From JBBITI01 sp963735055 (GTDB taxonomy: Bacteria; Chloroflexota; Dehalococcoidia; Dehalococcoidales; UBA2162), in the NCBI GenBank assembly GCA_963735055.1, contig CAVTJN010000021.1, positions 1 through 64,000 of the forward strand: a DNA stretch of 64,000 nt, in the 5' to 3' direction. The notes under the pieces were generated by a model. That model searched no databases and was not told the DNA's origin. It saw only the letters and a list, made by a program, of their open reading frames with translations. The position numbers and the translations under genes were made by a program. Position 1 is the stretch's first letter; each line of letters starts with the position of its first letter. Of the stretch, positions 20,422 through 27,975 are shown piece after piece.

Positions 20422-20649
20422 ATGTTGACCGACTACATTGAAGCCGCCATGAAAGCGGCCCGGTACGAGATCCTTCCCGATGACAAGTCGTACTATGGTG
20501 AAATCCCGGGATTTCCGGGCGTGTACGCGAACGCCCCCACTCTCGAGGAATGCCGCCGCGAGTTGAAGGAGGTCCTCGAGGACTGGATTCTCTTGGGGAT
20601 CTCGCGTCACTCGGTCTTGCCGCTGGTTGACGGCATCCCCTGTTCATGA
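20422..20649 (+). CDS. HicB-family antitoxin, second copy
   Basis: A 75-residue protein starting MLTDYIEAAMKAARYEILPD, followed by YYGEIPGFPGVYANAPTLEECRRELKEVLEDWIL. This is the short HicB/UPF0150 form, common in toxin-antitoxin pairs. ATG 20422 follows GAGAAGCAGGT. The stop overlaps the next start codon as ATGA. It is not closely similar to the HicB at 19,779. Confidence 0.8.
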   Translation: MLTDYIEAAMKAARYEILPDDKSYYGEIPGFPGVYANAPTLEECRRELKEVLEDWILLGISRHSVLPLVDGIPCS

Positions 20650-20768
20650 CCAGGGGAGACCTACGGCTCCGATTGCCGAACCCACACCAGGGGGATGTCG
20701 GAAGGGAGTTGCTCCTTCGCATCGTGAGGCAGGCAGGAATCAGCCGAGACACATGGGAGAAAGCGTAG
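20646..20768 (+). pseudogene. HicA C-terminal half, truncated toxin
   Basis: A 40-residue ORF overlaps the preceding hicB by four bases. Its sequence, LRLPNPHQGDVGRELLLRIV followed by RQAGISRDTWEKA, matches the C-terminal half of HicA/YcfA proteins. The N-terminal helix and the GSHxxM catalytic His region are absent. It is either a decayed toxin whose first half was deleted or a natural mini-protein. The antitoxin gene would then be an orphan. Confidence 0.6.
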
Positions 20769-20789
20769 CCCGGAGGTCCGTCACTGACA

Positions 20790-20878
20790 GCCACCTCAAC
20801 CCCACAACAGAGCCGGCAGGGCAGAGGCACCCCGCAGTAACGGCACTTGCCCCCAAGCCGCAGATCGCTGAACACCCG
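20790..20878 (-). pseudogene. Fragment of prepilin peptidase gene
   Basis: Read on the minus strand this stretch gives VFSDLRLGGKCRYCGVPLPC and a few more residues, which align with VFSYLRLQGKCRYCGVRLSS of the pilD gene at 18.8-19.6 kb. Only about 30 codons of the zinc-loop region remain. A family A repeat begins about 10 bases beyond one end. It is a leftover of a partial duplication. Confidence 0.65.
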
Positions 20879-20888
20879 GCCCATTTTG

Positions 20889-20990
20889 TCATTGCGAGGA
20901 GTCCGGCCATCTCGTGACGACGAAGCAATCCGTAGTCCCGGCACGTCATTGCGAGGAGTCCGACCACAGTCAGGACGACGAAGCAATCCG
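20889..20990. repeat. Two REP-like units (family A, long form)
   Basis: Copies at 20889-20932 and 20946-20990 have the family ends TCATTGCGAG and GACGAAGCAATCCG but a longer centre with GGAGTCCG. They lie between the pilD fragment and the pilin gene. The remaining gap to 21,157 shows AT-rich sequence that may hold the pilin promoter. Confidence 0.75.
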
Positions 20991-21157
20991 AATCCTACCC
21001 CTTAACCTCCCAACATTTCCTTCCCCCAGCTTCGTCATAGTACTTTCTTCTCATACACCAGTACTGTTGGGCTATTGATAGCGTCTGAGCGTGCGACCAC
21101 ATAATACCTTACGTTAGGTCGAATATTTATTACAGTAGGAGGCAAGGAAAGAAGAAT

Positions 21158-21562
21158 ATGGGAAGGTTTACCAAGACCCTCGCGAAGATGATGCGGGGGA
21201 AGCAAAAGGGTTTCACCCTCATCGAACTCTTATCGTAGTGGCCATCCTGGGCATCCTGGCGGCCGTCATCATCCCGAACGTGGCCGGATTCATGGCTACC
21301 GGCAGACTGAACGCGGCAAACACTGAAGTTGAGAATCGTCAAGACGGCAGCGCTTGCTTTTTATGCTGAGAACACTGTGTGGCCAGACGATTCGGACAAC
21401 TTAACAGGCACATTCTTTGTCGGCAGCTTGGGAGACCGAGTCTACACGTTCGGCACGGACACTGGATTCATAACTACATTCGCTGGCACGGTTCCTACCG
21501 GACTTACATGGGTCGATGGGACTGATGTGCCGGGTGGCTCACATGGTAAGTGGAGACGCTAG
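21158..21562 (+). CDS. pilA: Type IV major pilin (two frameshifts)
   Basis: Read across two indels, the product is a type IVa-like prepilin. It has a long basic leader (MGRFTKTLAKMMRGKQKG), the cleavage motif G/FTLIELL and the helix VVAILGILAAVIIPNVAGFM, followed by a globular part ending DVPGGSHGKWRR. A missing A near 21,231 turns CTCTTAATCGTAGTG into CTCTTATCGTAG and creates a stop. A second indel near 21,330 interrupts ENVKTAALAFYAENTVWPDD. A Shine-Dalgarno GGAGG lies about 15 bases before the ATG. The strong terminator downstream suggests a highly expressed single-gene unit, so errors are likelier than true decay. Confidence 0.72.
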
Positions 21563-21626
21563 AGTAACTCTGGTAACCAGTAGCTGAGATTCCCATCGGA
21601 TCAAGGGATCAAGTTGGAAAAGTGAG

Positions 21627-21665
21627 AAGCTCACCGGTCGACACGTCGACCGGTGAGCTTGGTTT
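21627..21665 (+). terminator. Strong intrinsic terminator after pilin
   Basis: AAGCTCACCGGTCGAC (21627-21642) pairs perfectly with GTCGACCGGTGAGCTT (21645-21660), 16 base pairs with a two-base spacer, followed by GGTTTT. It lies 65 bases past the pilin stop codon. Confidence 0.85.
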
Positions 21666-21740
21666 TGGGGATTCCTACGTCACGTTGTAGGAGTATCAGT
21701 GGGTCTTCAGAAGAGGATAGTCAGGTTTTCAGATGGTCCT

Positions 21741-21943
21741 ACTGTAAGGGCGGGGCTCGACGGCTGGCCAGCAAACTCCAACGACCTTACGCCTTTCCTC
21801 AGCGGCTCCCCCAAGGCTTTCTGTATCTTTGACCCTGGACAAGTTGGGTAACCAGCGCCGCCGGCTGGACCGGCCTGGTGTTCAATACCTCCAGCCAGGC
21901 GTGGGAAAGGGCGCTGCAGGACGGGGCAGGCATCAGAGTCTAG
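21741..21943 (+). pseudogene. Remnant of a second pilin-like C-terminus
   Basis: Two overlapping frames read RAGLDGWPANSNDLTPFLSG and, after a shift near 21,840, WVTSAAGWTGLVFNTSSQAW ending GAGIRV with a TAG at 21941. The composition and the W-rich, short C-terminal strands resemble pilin globular domains. No N-terminal prepilin helix precedes it. I see no intact gene between here and 22,818. Confidence 0.35.
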
Positions 21944-22722
21944 AGCAACTCGCCTCGCACGGCGATAAGTTCACCGGCCCACCGTGGTCAGCGAGCTTCC
22001 TTTCTTAACAATGGAAGACACTCACCATCATCCGATTTCTTCCGTCAGCGGTCAACACCTCTACCACGAATGAAGAAGGCGATGCATTGTGAATGGACGC
22101 CCGGACGGCGGTGATCCGGACTACTTCTCCCTGTCGTAGACAGATCGGCCAGCGTATGGCCCTTGACTCTGCACGTTCAGGAGTTCACGGCGAGACGATG
22201 CCAGGTCAGCTTCCCACGCCGAGGGAAAGACCAGGATGACGCGGCAGATAGCGGTGCGGGTGGCGGTGAAGATCTTTGGCACCTTTGCCCTGCTGCCCAT
22301 TCAGAGTCCAGGTCTCCCTTTATCCGGTCGGGCGAACACTCCTTCTCGGTCCCTGGACAGTAGTAGTGCGCCAGATCTGGGACTTGGGATGATTAGGACT
22401 GCCTTCTGGATTCCCGCTTCCGCGGGAATGGAAAGACCGTCAACCAGGTGGTTGGTTTCCGTTCACTCAACTCAGCCGACTGAGGTGTCTTTGCCACAAC
22501 TCAACGGCGAGGCACTGTGAATGAATGACTTTTCGAGATCGGGACTCGGATTGCTTCGTCCCCTGCTGCAACAGGAGCGGCTAGGGCAGGAGTCTGAATC
22601 TCGACTGTCGAAAGTCGACGATGAGATGACAGCTCGCCACCTATCCGAGTAGCGGGGGCAAGTCAGGAACCATGGTGCGGTTTGAGTCCGGCTTCAGCAA
22701 CGAGAGACGCAAGCCTCCTCCC
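21944..22722. other. No recognisable gene
   Basis: No ORF here has a plausible protein. A partial reversed family A repeat (CGGATTGCTTCGTC) starts at 22547. The stretch looks like decayed sequence. Confidence 0.5.
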
Positions 22723-22821
22723 GCCTGATAGCTGGGACCTGACCGCTGATCCCTGATTGGTGATAGCTCTCGGCTGCCCGTTCTCTGCTGACAGCTGATG
22801 GCTGACCGCTCTCAGCTATCA
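22723..22821. repeat. Simple degenerate repeat (family F)
   Basis: Words such as gcctgatagctgggacctga and gctgacagctgatggctgac fill this stretch and end where the pilT fragment begins. It matches the repeat at 19,653-19,727. Confidence 0.6.
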
Positions 22822-23108
22822 GTGCACCGTCACCTTACCGATGAGCTTCTCCACCTCGGTCCGGTCGTTGCACAGGGACAGCAGCGATTCGCCGCTGATG
22901 TTACCCTTCAGGTAATGGCTGACCAGCGCCTCGTCGAGGGTGATCATCCCGATATCATGGTGGGTGCGGATCACGTTGGGGATCTGGTAGATCTTGCCTT
23001 CGCGGATCAGGTTCTTCACCGGCGCGTTCGCCAGCATGATCTCGATCCCGGCAATACGCCCCGAGCCGTCGGCCCGCGGCACCAGCACCTGGCAGATCAC
23101 GCCGATCC
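22819..23108 (-). pseudogene. 3' fragment of pilT (partial duplication)
   Basis: About 290 bases nearly identical to the 3' end of the intact pilT at 23,695-24,765. The translation GVICQVLVPRADGSGRIAGI through to DRTEVEKLIGKVTVH matches apart from about one residue (VSHYLKGN against VNHYLKGN). Homology stops at CACGCCGATC, where the intact gene continues into the upstream ATPase. The fragment has no Walker motifs. A hicAB module sits between it and the intact gene. Confidence 0.85.
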
Positions 23109-23138
23109 GGGCCATCCGACTCCAAAACGTTCGGACAC

Positions 23139-23363
23139 CTACCGAAGCGCAAGGAATTCTTCTTGCGTCAGGTCGGACTGTTTGATTATGGCTCGCAACA
23201 GTCCGACTTTGATGTCAGCATGGTGATAAGGCACCACAATTCGTCCGGGCCGTGCTTGATGGCGCATGATATAGTGGCTTCCGGTGGTGTGGTCGATCTC
23301 GAACCCAGCCCTTTGAAGGATGCCTATTACCTCTCTTGGCTTCAGGGCCGGCAGCTTTGTCAT
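23139..23363 (-). CDS. hicA: HicA-family toxin
   Basis: A 74-residue protein: MTKLPALKPREVIGILQRAG, FEIDHTTGSHYIMRH with the catalytic His in GSHYIM, VVPYHHADIKVGLLRAIIKQ, then SDLTQEEFLALR. This is the standard HicA mRNA interferase with all expected segments. The start ATG overlaps the stop of the upstream hicB by four bases, so the order is antitoxin then toxin. The pair lies between two copies of the pilT 3' end. Confidence 0.88.
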   Translation of the reverse strand: MTKLPALKPREVIGILQRAGFEIDHTTGSHYIMRHQARPGRIVVPYHHADIKVGLLRAIIKQSDLTQEEFLALR

Positions 23364-23584
23364 ACGCTGACGAGTTCTACCCTTTCAACCCCTTCCTCGA
23401 GACCCCTCGGCAATGGCTCGCCGTGTTTTCGAAGGGAGGCGATGTATCCTCGTATGGCGTCTCTTATCATGGCCATTCCTTCTTCAACGGTCTCACCCTG
23501 GGTGACGCACCCGGGCAACTGAGGACAACTCACGATGTATCCACCCTCTTCAGCCGGTTGAATGTACACCAAAAACTTGGACAT
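23360..23584 (-). CDS. hicB: HicB-family antitoxin
   Basis: A 74-residue antitoxin: MSKFLVYIQPAEEGGYIVSC, PQLPGCVTQGETVEEGMAMI, followed by RDAIRGYIASLRKHGEPLP. This is the compact HicB fold that binds HicA. The two genes overlap by four bases. The C-terminal tail VERVELVSV has no DNA-binding motif, so autoregulation would need another element. Confidence 0.88.
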   Translation of the reverse strand: MSKFLVYIQPAEEGGYIVSCPQLPGCVTQGETVEEGMAMIRDAIRGYIASLRKHGEPLPRGLEEGVERVELVSV

Positions 23585-23694
23585 CTTCCTACCCTCAGTA
23601 GCATCATACCAGATGACCCGGTGACCGGCAATGTGAATCGAGTACGTTTAGAATTTAGAGATTAGAGTTTAGGGTTTCCCGCCTCAAGGCGGGT

Positions 23695-24765
23695 TCAGTG
23701 CACCGTCACCTTACCGATGAGCTTCTCCACCTCGGTCCGGTCGTTGCACAGGGACAGCAGCGATTCGCCGCTGATGTTGCCCTTCAGGTAGTGGTTCACC
23801 AGCGCCTCGTCGAGGGTGATCATCCCGATATCGTGGTGGGTGCGGATGACGTTGGGGATCTGGTAGATCTTGCCTTCGCGGATCAGGTTCTTCACCGGCG
23901 CGTTGGCCAGCATGATCTCGATCCCGGCGATCCGTCCCGAGCCGTCGGCCCGCGGTACCAGCACCTGGCAGATCACGCCGATCAGCAGCGACGCCAGGCG
24001 GGTCTGCGCCAGGTAGCGTTCGTGGGGTGGGAACATGTCGATGATACGTTCGATGGCCTGGGTAGCCGAGGGGGCATGACCGGTGCTGAGGATATAGTGC
24101 CCGGTCTCGGCCAGGGTGAGCACCAGGGCGGCCGTCTCCGGGTCGCGCATTTCGCCCACCAGGACCACGTCCGGGTCCTGCCGCAGCACGTGCTTCAGGG
24201 CTTCGGCGAAAGAATGGGTGTCGGCGCCCAGCTCACGCTGGGTGATGGCGCACCGGATCGAGGTGTGCAGGTACTCGATCGGGTCCTCGATGGTCACGAT
24301 ATGGCAGGTCGCGTTGGCGTTCAGGTAGCTCAACATGGCCGCCAGGGTAGTGCTCTTGCCGCTGCCGGTCGGCCCGGTGACCAGGAACAGGCCGCGCGGC
24401 TTCAGCGCCAGCTCTTTAAGCATCGCCGGCAACTGCATCTCGTCAATGGTCGGGATCTTCAAGGGCAGCAAACGCAGGGCCAGGCTGATGGCGCCCCGCT
24501 GCTGCGCCGCGTTGGCGCGGATGCGCCCCACCCCGGGCAGCGTGTAGGCGAAATCCAGCTCCAGGTGGGTGTGGAAATGCTCCCGCTCCTCGGGCGTGGC
24601 CACCTGCAGGAAACCCTGGTTGATCTCCTCGGCGCCGAGTTCGCCATGGCCCTCCATGGGCTGCAGCGCCCCCTTGACCCGGACCATAGGCGGGCATGAC
24701 AGGACCAGATGGACGTCCGAGGCCCCGATTTCCTTAGCTTCATGCAGCAACGCGGCAATATCCAT
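23695..24765 (-). CDS. pilT: Type IV pilus retraction ATPase
   Basis: A 356-residue secretion ATPase of the GspE/PilT superfamily. The N-terminal PAS-like domain has LLHEAKEIGASDVHLVLSCP. The Walker A motif GPTGSGKST is at residues 131-139 and the Walker B region DPDVVLVGEMRD at 197-208, followed by the His box ETGHYILSTGHAPSA. PilT powers pilus retraction and twitching motility. Length is normal for PilT. A truncated copy of its 3' end lies at 22.8-23.1 kb. The pilus operon itself starts beyond a repeat cluster, so pilT is a separate unit. Confidence 0.93.
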   Translation of the reverse strand: MDIAALLHEAKEIGASDVHLVLSCPPMVRVKGALQPMEGHGELGAEEINQGFLQVATPEEREHFHTHLELDFAYTLPGVGRIRANAAQQRGAISLALRLLPLKIPTIDEMQLPAMLKELALKPRGLFLVTGPTGSGKSTTLAAMLSYLNANATCHIVTIEDPIEYLHTSIRCAITQRELGADTHSFAEALKHVLRQDPDVVLVGEMRDPETAALVLTLAETGHYILSTGHAPSATQAIERIIDMFPPHERYLAQTRLASLLIGVICQVLVPRADGSGRIAGIEIMLANAPVKNLIREGKIYQIPNVIRTHHDIGMITLDEALVNHYLKGNISGESLLSLCNDRTEVEKLIGKVTVH

Positions 24766-24787
24766 ATCTACTCCTTTTTGACGGCTC

Positions 24788-25056
24788 TGTCACGCTGAGT
24801 GAGACGAGATCCTTCGGTCGCTCTGTTCCCTCAGGATGACAGGGGGCCACCCGACCAGCGGCAGCTGATTTGTCATGTGACACTCACGTCAATCTCCCGT
24901 GAATGGCATCTTATCACCGAAGCAATTGCTATTCGCAACCAATCAATCTGTCATGCTGGTGACGATCCTTCGGTGCTCTGTCTCCCTCAGGATGACAGGG
25001 GCAGCACGACGACGCGGCAAATCGATTTGTCATGCTGAGCGAAGCGAAGCATCTCG
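24788..25056. repeat. REP-like units (family B), left cluster
   Basis: Full 50-55-base palindromic units lie at 24788-24842 and 24949-24997, with ends TGTCA(T/C)GCTG and CCCTCAGGATGACA and a centre near GATCCTTCGGT. A left-half unit TGTCATGCTGAGCGAAGCGA to CATCTCG lies at 25028-25056. The last one overlaps the 3' end of the GIY-YIG ORF, whose final residues read SEMLRFAQHDKS. The 16-base word ATTCGCAACCAATCAA occurs at 24931-24946 and again at 25342-25357. Confidence 0.8.
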
Positions 25057-25343
25057 CTCTGTGTCCAGTCGCCACTCAAATCTCTCCACTTCGGATTCAT
25101 TGACTCTATGAGCGCAACCTTCTTCTTTCTCAGCCAACCCTTGATCTGTTTCTCTCGGGTGATCGCAGCGACGACATCTTCCGTCCACTCGTAATAGACC
25201 AACTGCGTGAGGTTGTACCGAGATGTGAATCCGGGAATCAGTTTCATCTTATGCTGAAACACCCGGCCCTCAAGATTGCTGGTCACACCCACGTACAACA
25301 TCCCGGTGACATTGGTCATCATGTAAACAAAGTAGTTATTCAT
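24987..25343 (-). CDS. Single-domain GIY-YIG nuclease (repeat-associated), second copy
   Basis: About 118 residues, starting MNNYFVYMMTNVTGMLYVGV with LEGRVFQHK (catalytic Arg), YYEWTEDVVAAITREKQIKG (conserved Glu) and MNPKWRDLSGDW. It is a paralogue of the protein at 18,441, sharing the YVGVTSNL, REKQ(L/I)KG, K-K-ALxESMNP and WRDL blocks. The tail after WRDLSGDW is translated from a family B REP-like repeat and is probably not functional. The gene lies between a left half-repeat (25028) and a right half-repeat (25371-25408) facing each other. ATG 25349 is an alternative start. Confidence 0.85.
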   Translation of the reverse strand: MNNYFVYMMTNVTGMLYVGVTSNLEGRVFQHKMKLIPGFTSRYNLTQLVYYEWTEDVVAAITREKQIKGWLRKKKVALIESMNPKWRDLSGDWTQSEMLRFAQHDKSICRVVVLPLSS

Positions 25344-25370
25344 TCGCAACCAATCAAATATCCATTGCAG

Positions 25371-25408
25371 ACGAGGTCCTTCGGTCGCTCTGCTCCCTCA
25401 GGATGACA
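25371..25408. repeat. REP-like right-half unit (family B)
   Basis: ACGAGGTCCTTCGGTCGCTC followed by TGCTCCCTCAGGATGACA is the right half of a family B unit. Joined to the left half at 25028-25056 it would rebuild a complete 55-base unit like the one at 24788-24842. The GIY-YIG gene occupies the space between the halves. Confidence 0.75.
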
Positions 25409-25440
25409 GGGAGCCAAACCCCTGACTCGGCAAACCGTTC

Positions 25441-25763
25441 TGTCATGCTGAGCGGAGCGAAGCATCTCGTCACCCCTGTTCGGTTTGTCATGCTGAGCCT
25501 TCCGCCGAAGGAGAAGCATCTCGTCACCTTCACGCGACAAACCAACCTTATCACTCGCTCCGTCCCTACTCAGCTGAGCCACCCGCCGAAGGCAGCTAAG
25601 CTCTGTCACCTGCTGAGTGAGACGAGACCTTATCACTCGGTCGCCATACTATCTCACCCCAGCCGACTGTCATGCTGAGCGAGACGCTGACGCCTCTCGG
25701 ATGCGAGCGTCGCGGCAAACCGTTCTGTCATGCTGAGCCTTCCGCCGAAGGAGAAGCATCTCG
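25441..25763. repeat. REP-like units (family B), right cluster
   Basis: Left-half copies begin at 25441, 25486, 25668 and 25726. Those at 25486 and 25726 are identical over 38 bases (tgtcatgctgagccttccgc, then cgaaggagaagcatctcg). No gene is visible between the GIY-YIG start and the pilM-N stop at 25,804. Confidence 0.75.
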
Positions 25764-25803
25764 TCACCCTCCCGCGAACGGACCTTATCACTCGCTCCCA
25801 CTA

Positions 25804-27279
25804 CTATTTCACCACCAGGTTGAACGTGTACGCGCTCCCGTCAAACTGGATGCTGGACACCAGCACCCCGATACCGGTCTCCCGGATCTTGCGGCTGTAC
25901 TGGAAAATGTAGTCCTCTTGCGCCGCCGTGCCGGCAATACTGATCACCGCCCCGTCATGGCTGACCTCGGCCAGACTCAGATTTGCCCGGTTGGCCGGCA
26001 GCAGGCCCACCGCCCGGTCCTTCAGGTCGCTGTCCACTTTCGTCCGGTTCGCCAGCAGTCCGGCCATGGTCGACTTGTGGACCGCCGTCGTCGCGTTGAT
26101 CTGCGCGATCTGGGCGTCGATGGGCGCCGCCAGCGGCGTTACCCGGGTCACTTCCGCTTTGAGTTCGGCGATCCGCTGTGTCTGCTGGGCGATCGGCGGC
26201 TCGCTCTTCGCCAGTTCATCCTGCAGCCGGTTGGTATCCGCCCGGCTCCGCACCACAAAGCTGGCCATGTAGGCGATCACGCCGATGCCGATTACCGCCA
26301 GCACCGGGATCAGGACATAAGACAGCGGAATCCGCTTCGGATGGTACACTTCCGGCAGGATATTGAGGTTGACCACCGAGAAGTTGGCTCCGGCGCGGTC
26401 GGCCGCGAATTCCTTGAGCGCCAGTCCCATGTTGACCATGAAGTCATTCGCCGGGAAATCCTCGCCGTGCTCCAGCGGCGTGGGCAGCAGCGCCACCGTG
26501 AAATTCAACCGGCCGGCCAACTGCGGCCAGATCGCCGGGTCGTCTGCCAGTTCGCCGCAGACAAACAGCGGGACCGCCTGGGTAATTGGCTTCTCAGCGT
26601 GGCTGGAATTGTAGAAGATGACGGTACGGGTCAGTTCCTCGGCCACGCCCGACAGCTTCTCGGCCATCGAGGCCGCTTCGCTGGGCAAAGACAGCACGCG
26701 GATAAGCTGGGGCAGCCGGTCTTCGACCACTATGATGTCGGCCTGATTCGAACGCACGCTCACTACTATGGCACGCGCTTCGTCGGGGACGCGGGCCAGG
26801 GCCAGCGGCGCCAGGTCCATCAGGTACGGGTCGAGTCCGGCCTTGCGCACCGTCCGGATCATGACCTCAATGGTATTCTTGGGATAGGTGGCCAGGAAGA
26901 GCTTCCGTTCTCCCTTGACCGCCGCCGGCACCGCCTGATACGAAAGATTGACCTCGTCCAGGGAAATCGGCAGTACCCGCCGTGCTTCCCGGCGCACCGC
27001 TTCACCGAGGAGGGCGTCCGGCATCTCGGGCAGGGTAATGATGCGGTACAGCGAACCCGCCCCGGCGATGCCGGTGACCACCTTGCCGCCGCGCAGCCCG
27101 TTCGCCTTGAACAGTTCCCGGATGGCCGCCGCCACCTTGTCCTCGTCGGCGATAAGGCCCTGCGTCACCAGTCCCGCTTCGAGCGGGGCGGACGCCCATT
27201 TCTCGACCCGCGGCCCATCGGCCACGAGCACGTTGACACTGTCGTCACGCACAAAGAGAGTCGTAATCTTCTTAGCCAT
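25804..27279 (-). CDS. PilM-PilN fusion, pilus assembly platform
   Basis: A 491-residue fusion. Residues 1-310 show the actin-like PilM fold: ITTLFVRDDSVNVLVADGPR, GGKVVTGIAGAGSLYRIITL, AIVVSVRSNQADIIVVE, PLFVCGELAD. Residues 320-345 form a membrane segment (VLIPVLAVIGIGVIAYMASF). A coiled coil (NRLQDELAKSEPPIAQQTQR) and a PilN-like periplasmic ferredoxin fold ending SSIQFDGSAYTFNLVVK follow. PilM and PilN link the cytoplasmic motor to the membrane platform and are normally separate proteins. It overlaps none of its neighbours and is followed upstream by the PilO gene with a two-base gap. Confidence 0.85.
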   Translation of the reverse strand: MAKKITTLFVRDDSVNVLVADGPRVEKWASAPLEAGLVTQGLIADEDKVAAAIRELFKANGLRGGKVVTGIAGAGSLYRIITLPEMPDALLGEAVRREARRVLPISLDEVNLSYQAVPAAVKGERKLFLATYPKNTIEVMIRTVRKAGLDPYLMDLAPLALARVPDEARAIVVSVRSNQADIIVVEDRLPQLIRVLSLPSEAASMAEKLSGVAEELTRTVIFYNSSHAEKPITQAVPLFVCGELADDPAIWPQLAGRLNFTVALLPTPLEHGEDFPANDFMVNMGLALKEFAADRAGANFSVVNLNILPEVYHPKRIPLSYVLIPVLAVIGIGVIAYMASFVVRSRADTNRLQDELAKSEPPIAQQTQRIAELKAEVTRVTPLAAPIDAQIAQINATTAVHKSTMAGLLANRTKVDSDLKDRAVGLLPANRANLSLAEVSHDGAVISIAGTAAQEDYIFQYSRKIRETGIGVLVSSIQFDGSAYTFNLVVK

Positions 27280-27281
27280 CT

Positions 27282-27959
27282 TTAACCGCCTTTATAAGTG
27301 TAGACTGTCACCGAGAAGGTCGCTGTCGGCTGCGCCAGGTCGACACCCCCCGCCACCACTTCTTCCTGCGTCAGCAGGGGCGGGACCGACATACTGAAGC
27401 TGTCGATCTGCGCCGTGGCGAAGTTCTTGTCCCGGGCCACGGCGTCGACGAAGCCGAGGATATCCGCCACCACCCCGTACACGTAGTTCTGGTAGTCGGC
27501 TGCCTCGGCGAAGCCCGAAGCCAGGGGCTGCCCGGTAACCGAAACGGTGAAGGTCGTGGTGGCGAAATTGATGCCCTGGATGTTCTTCGCCACCGCTTCC
27601 GCCGCCGTCACCACCGAGATATCGAGGTTCCAGCCGCCGGTGACCGTGAAAAACTGCTCACCGTACTCGATCGACTCGGCGTCCTTGGGCCAGCTCCGGC
27701 TGACGTTGTCCGCCACCACCCTGGCCGCCGCCAGGGCCTGTTTGCGCAGTTCGAGTTGCTCATTCAGCTTCGTGATCTGCGACTGCACACTCTCCCTCTC
27801 GGTGACGAGCCGGGACAGCGTCGCCTGGTTGGTCGTGATCTTGGACTTCAACTGGGCCTGCTCGTCAAGTTGCCGCGAGTAGGTCATGTACAGGTAGCCG
27901 AAGGCCACCGCCATCACCGCCACCCCCAGGATGATCCAGATTGTCTTGCTTAACTTCAT
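27282..27959 (-). CDS. pilO: PilO-like pilus alignment protein
   Basis: A 225-residue protein with one N-terminal membrane helix (TIWIILGVAVMAVAFGYLYM), a long coiled coil (residues 30-85, LSRLVTERESVQSQITKLNE) and a C-terminal alpha/beta domain ending QPTATFSVTVYTYKGG. This is the PilO/PilN-type inner-membrane architecture. The assignment rests on topology and position next to the PilM-N fusion; sequence identity alone would not settle it. Confidence 0.7.
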   Translation of the reverse strand: MKLSKTIWIILGVAVMAVAFGYLYMTYSRQLDEQAQLKSKITTNQATLSRLVTERESVQSQITKLNEQLELRKQALAAARVVADNVSRSWPKDAESIEYGEQFFTVTGGWNLDISVVTAAEAVAKNIQGINFATTTFTVSVTGQPLASGFAEAADYQNYVYGVVADILGFVDAVARDKNFATAQIDSFSMSVPPLLTQEEVVAGGVDLAQPTATFSVTVYTYKGG

Positions 27960-27975
27960 TTTCTTTGCTCCGTTT

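Noticed and set aside
20422..20768. Complete second hicBA pair
   Set aside because: The hicA reading lacks the GSHxxM half; only the C-terminal part is present.
25672..27285. 537-residue ORF on the plus strand
   Set aside because: It is antisense to the PilM-PilN gene, whose protein is clearly the real one.
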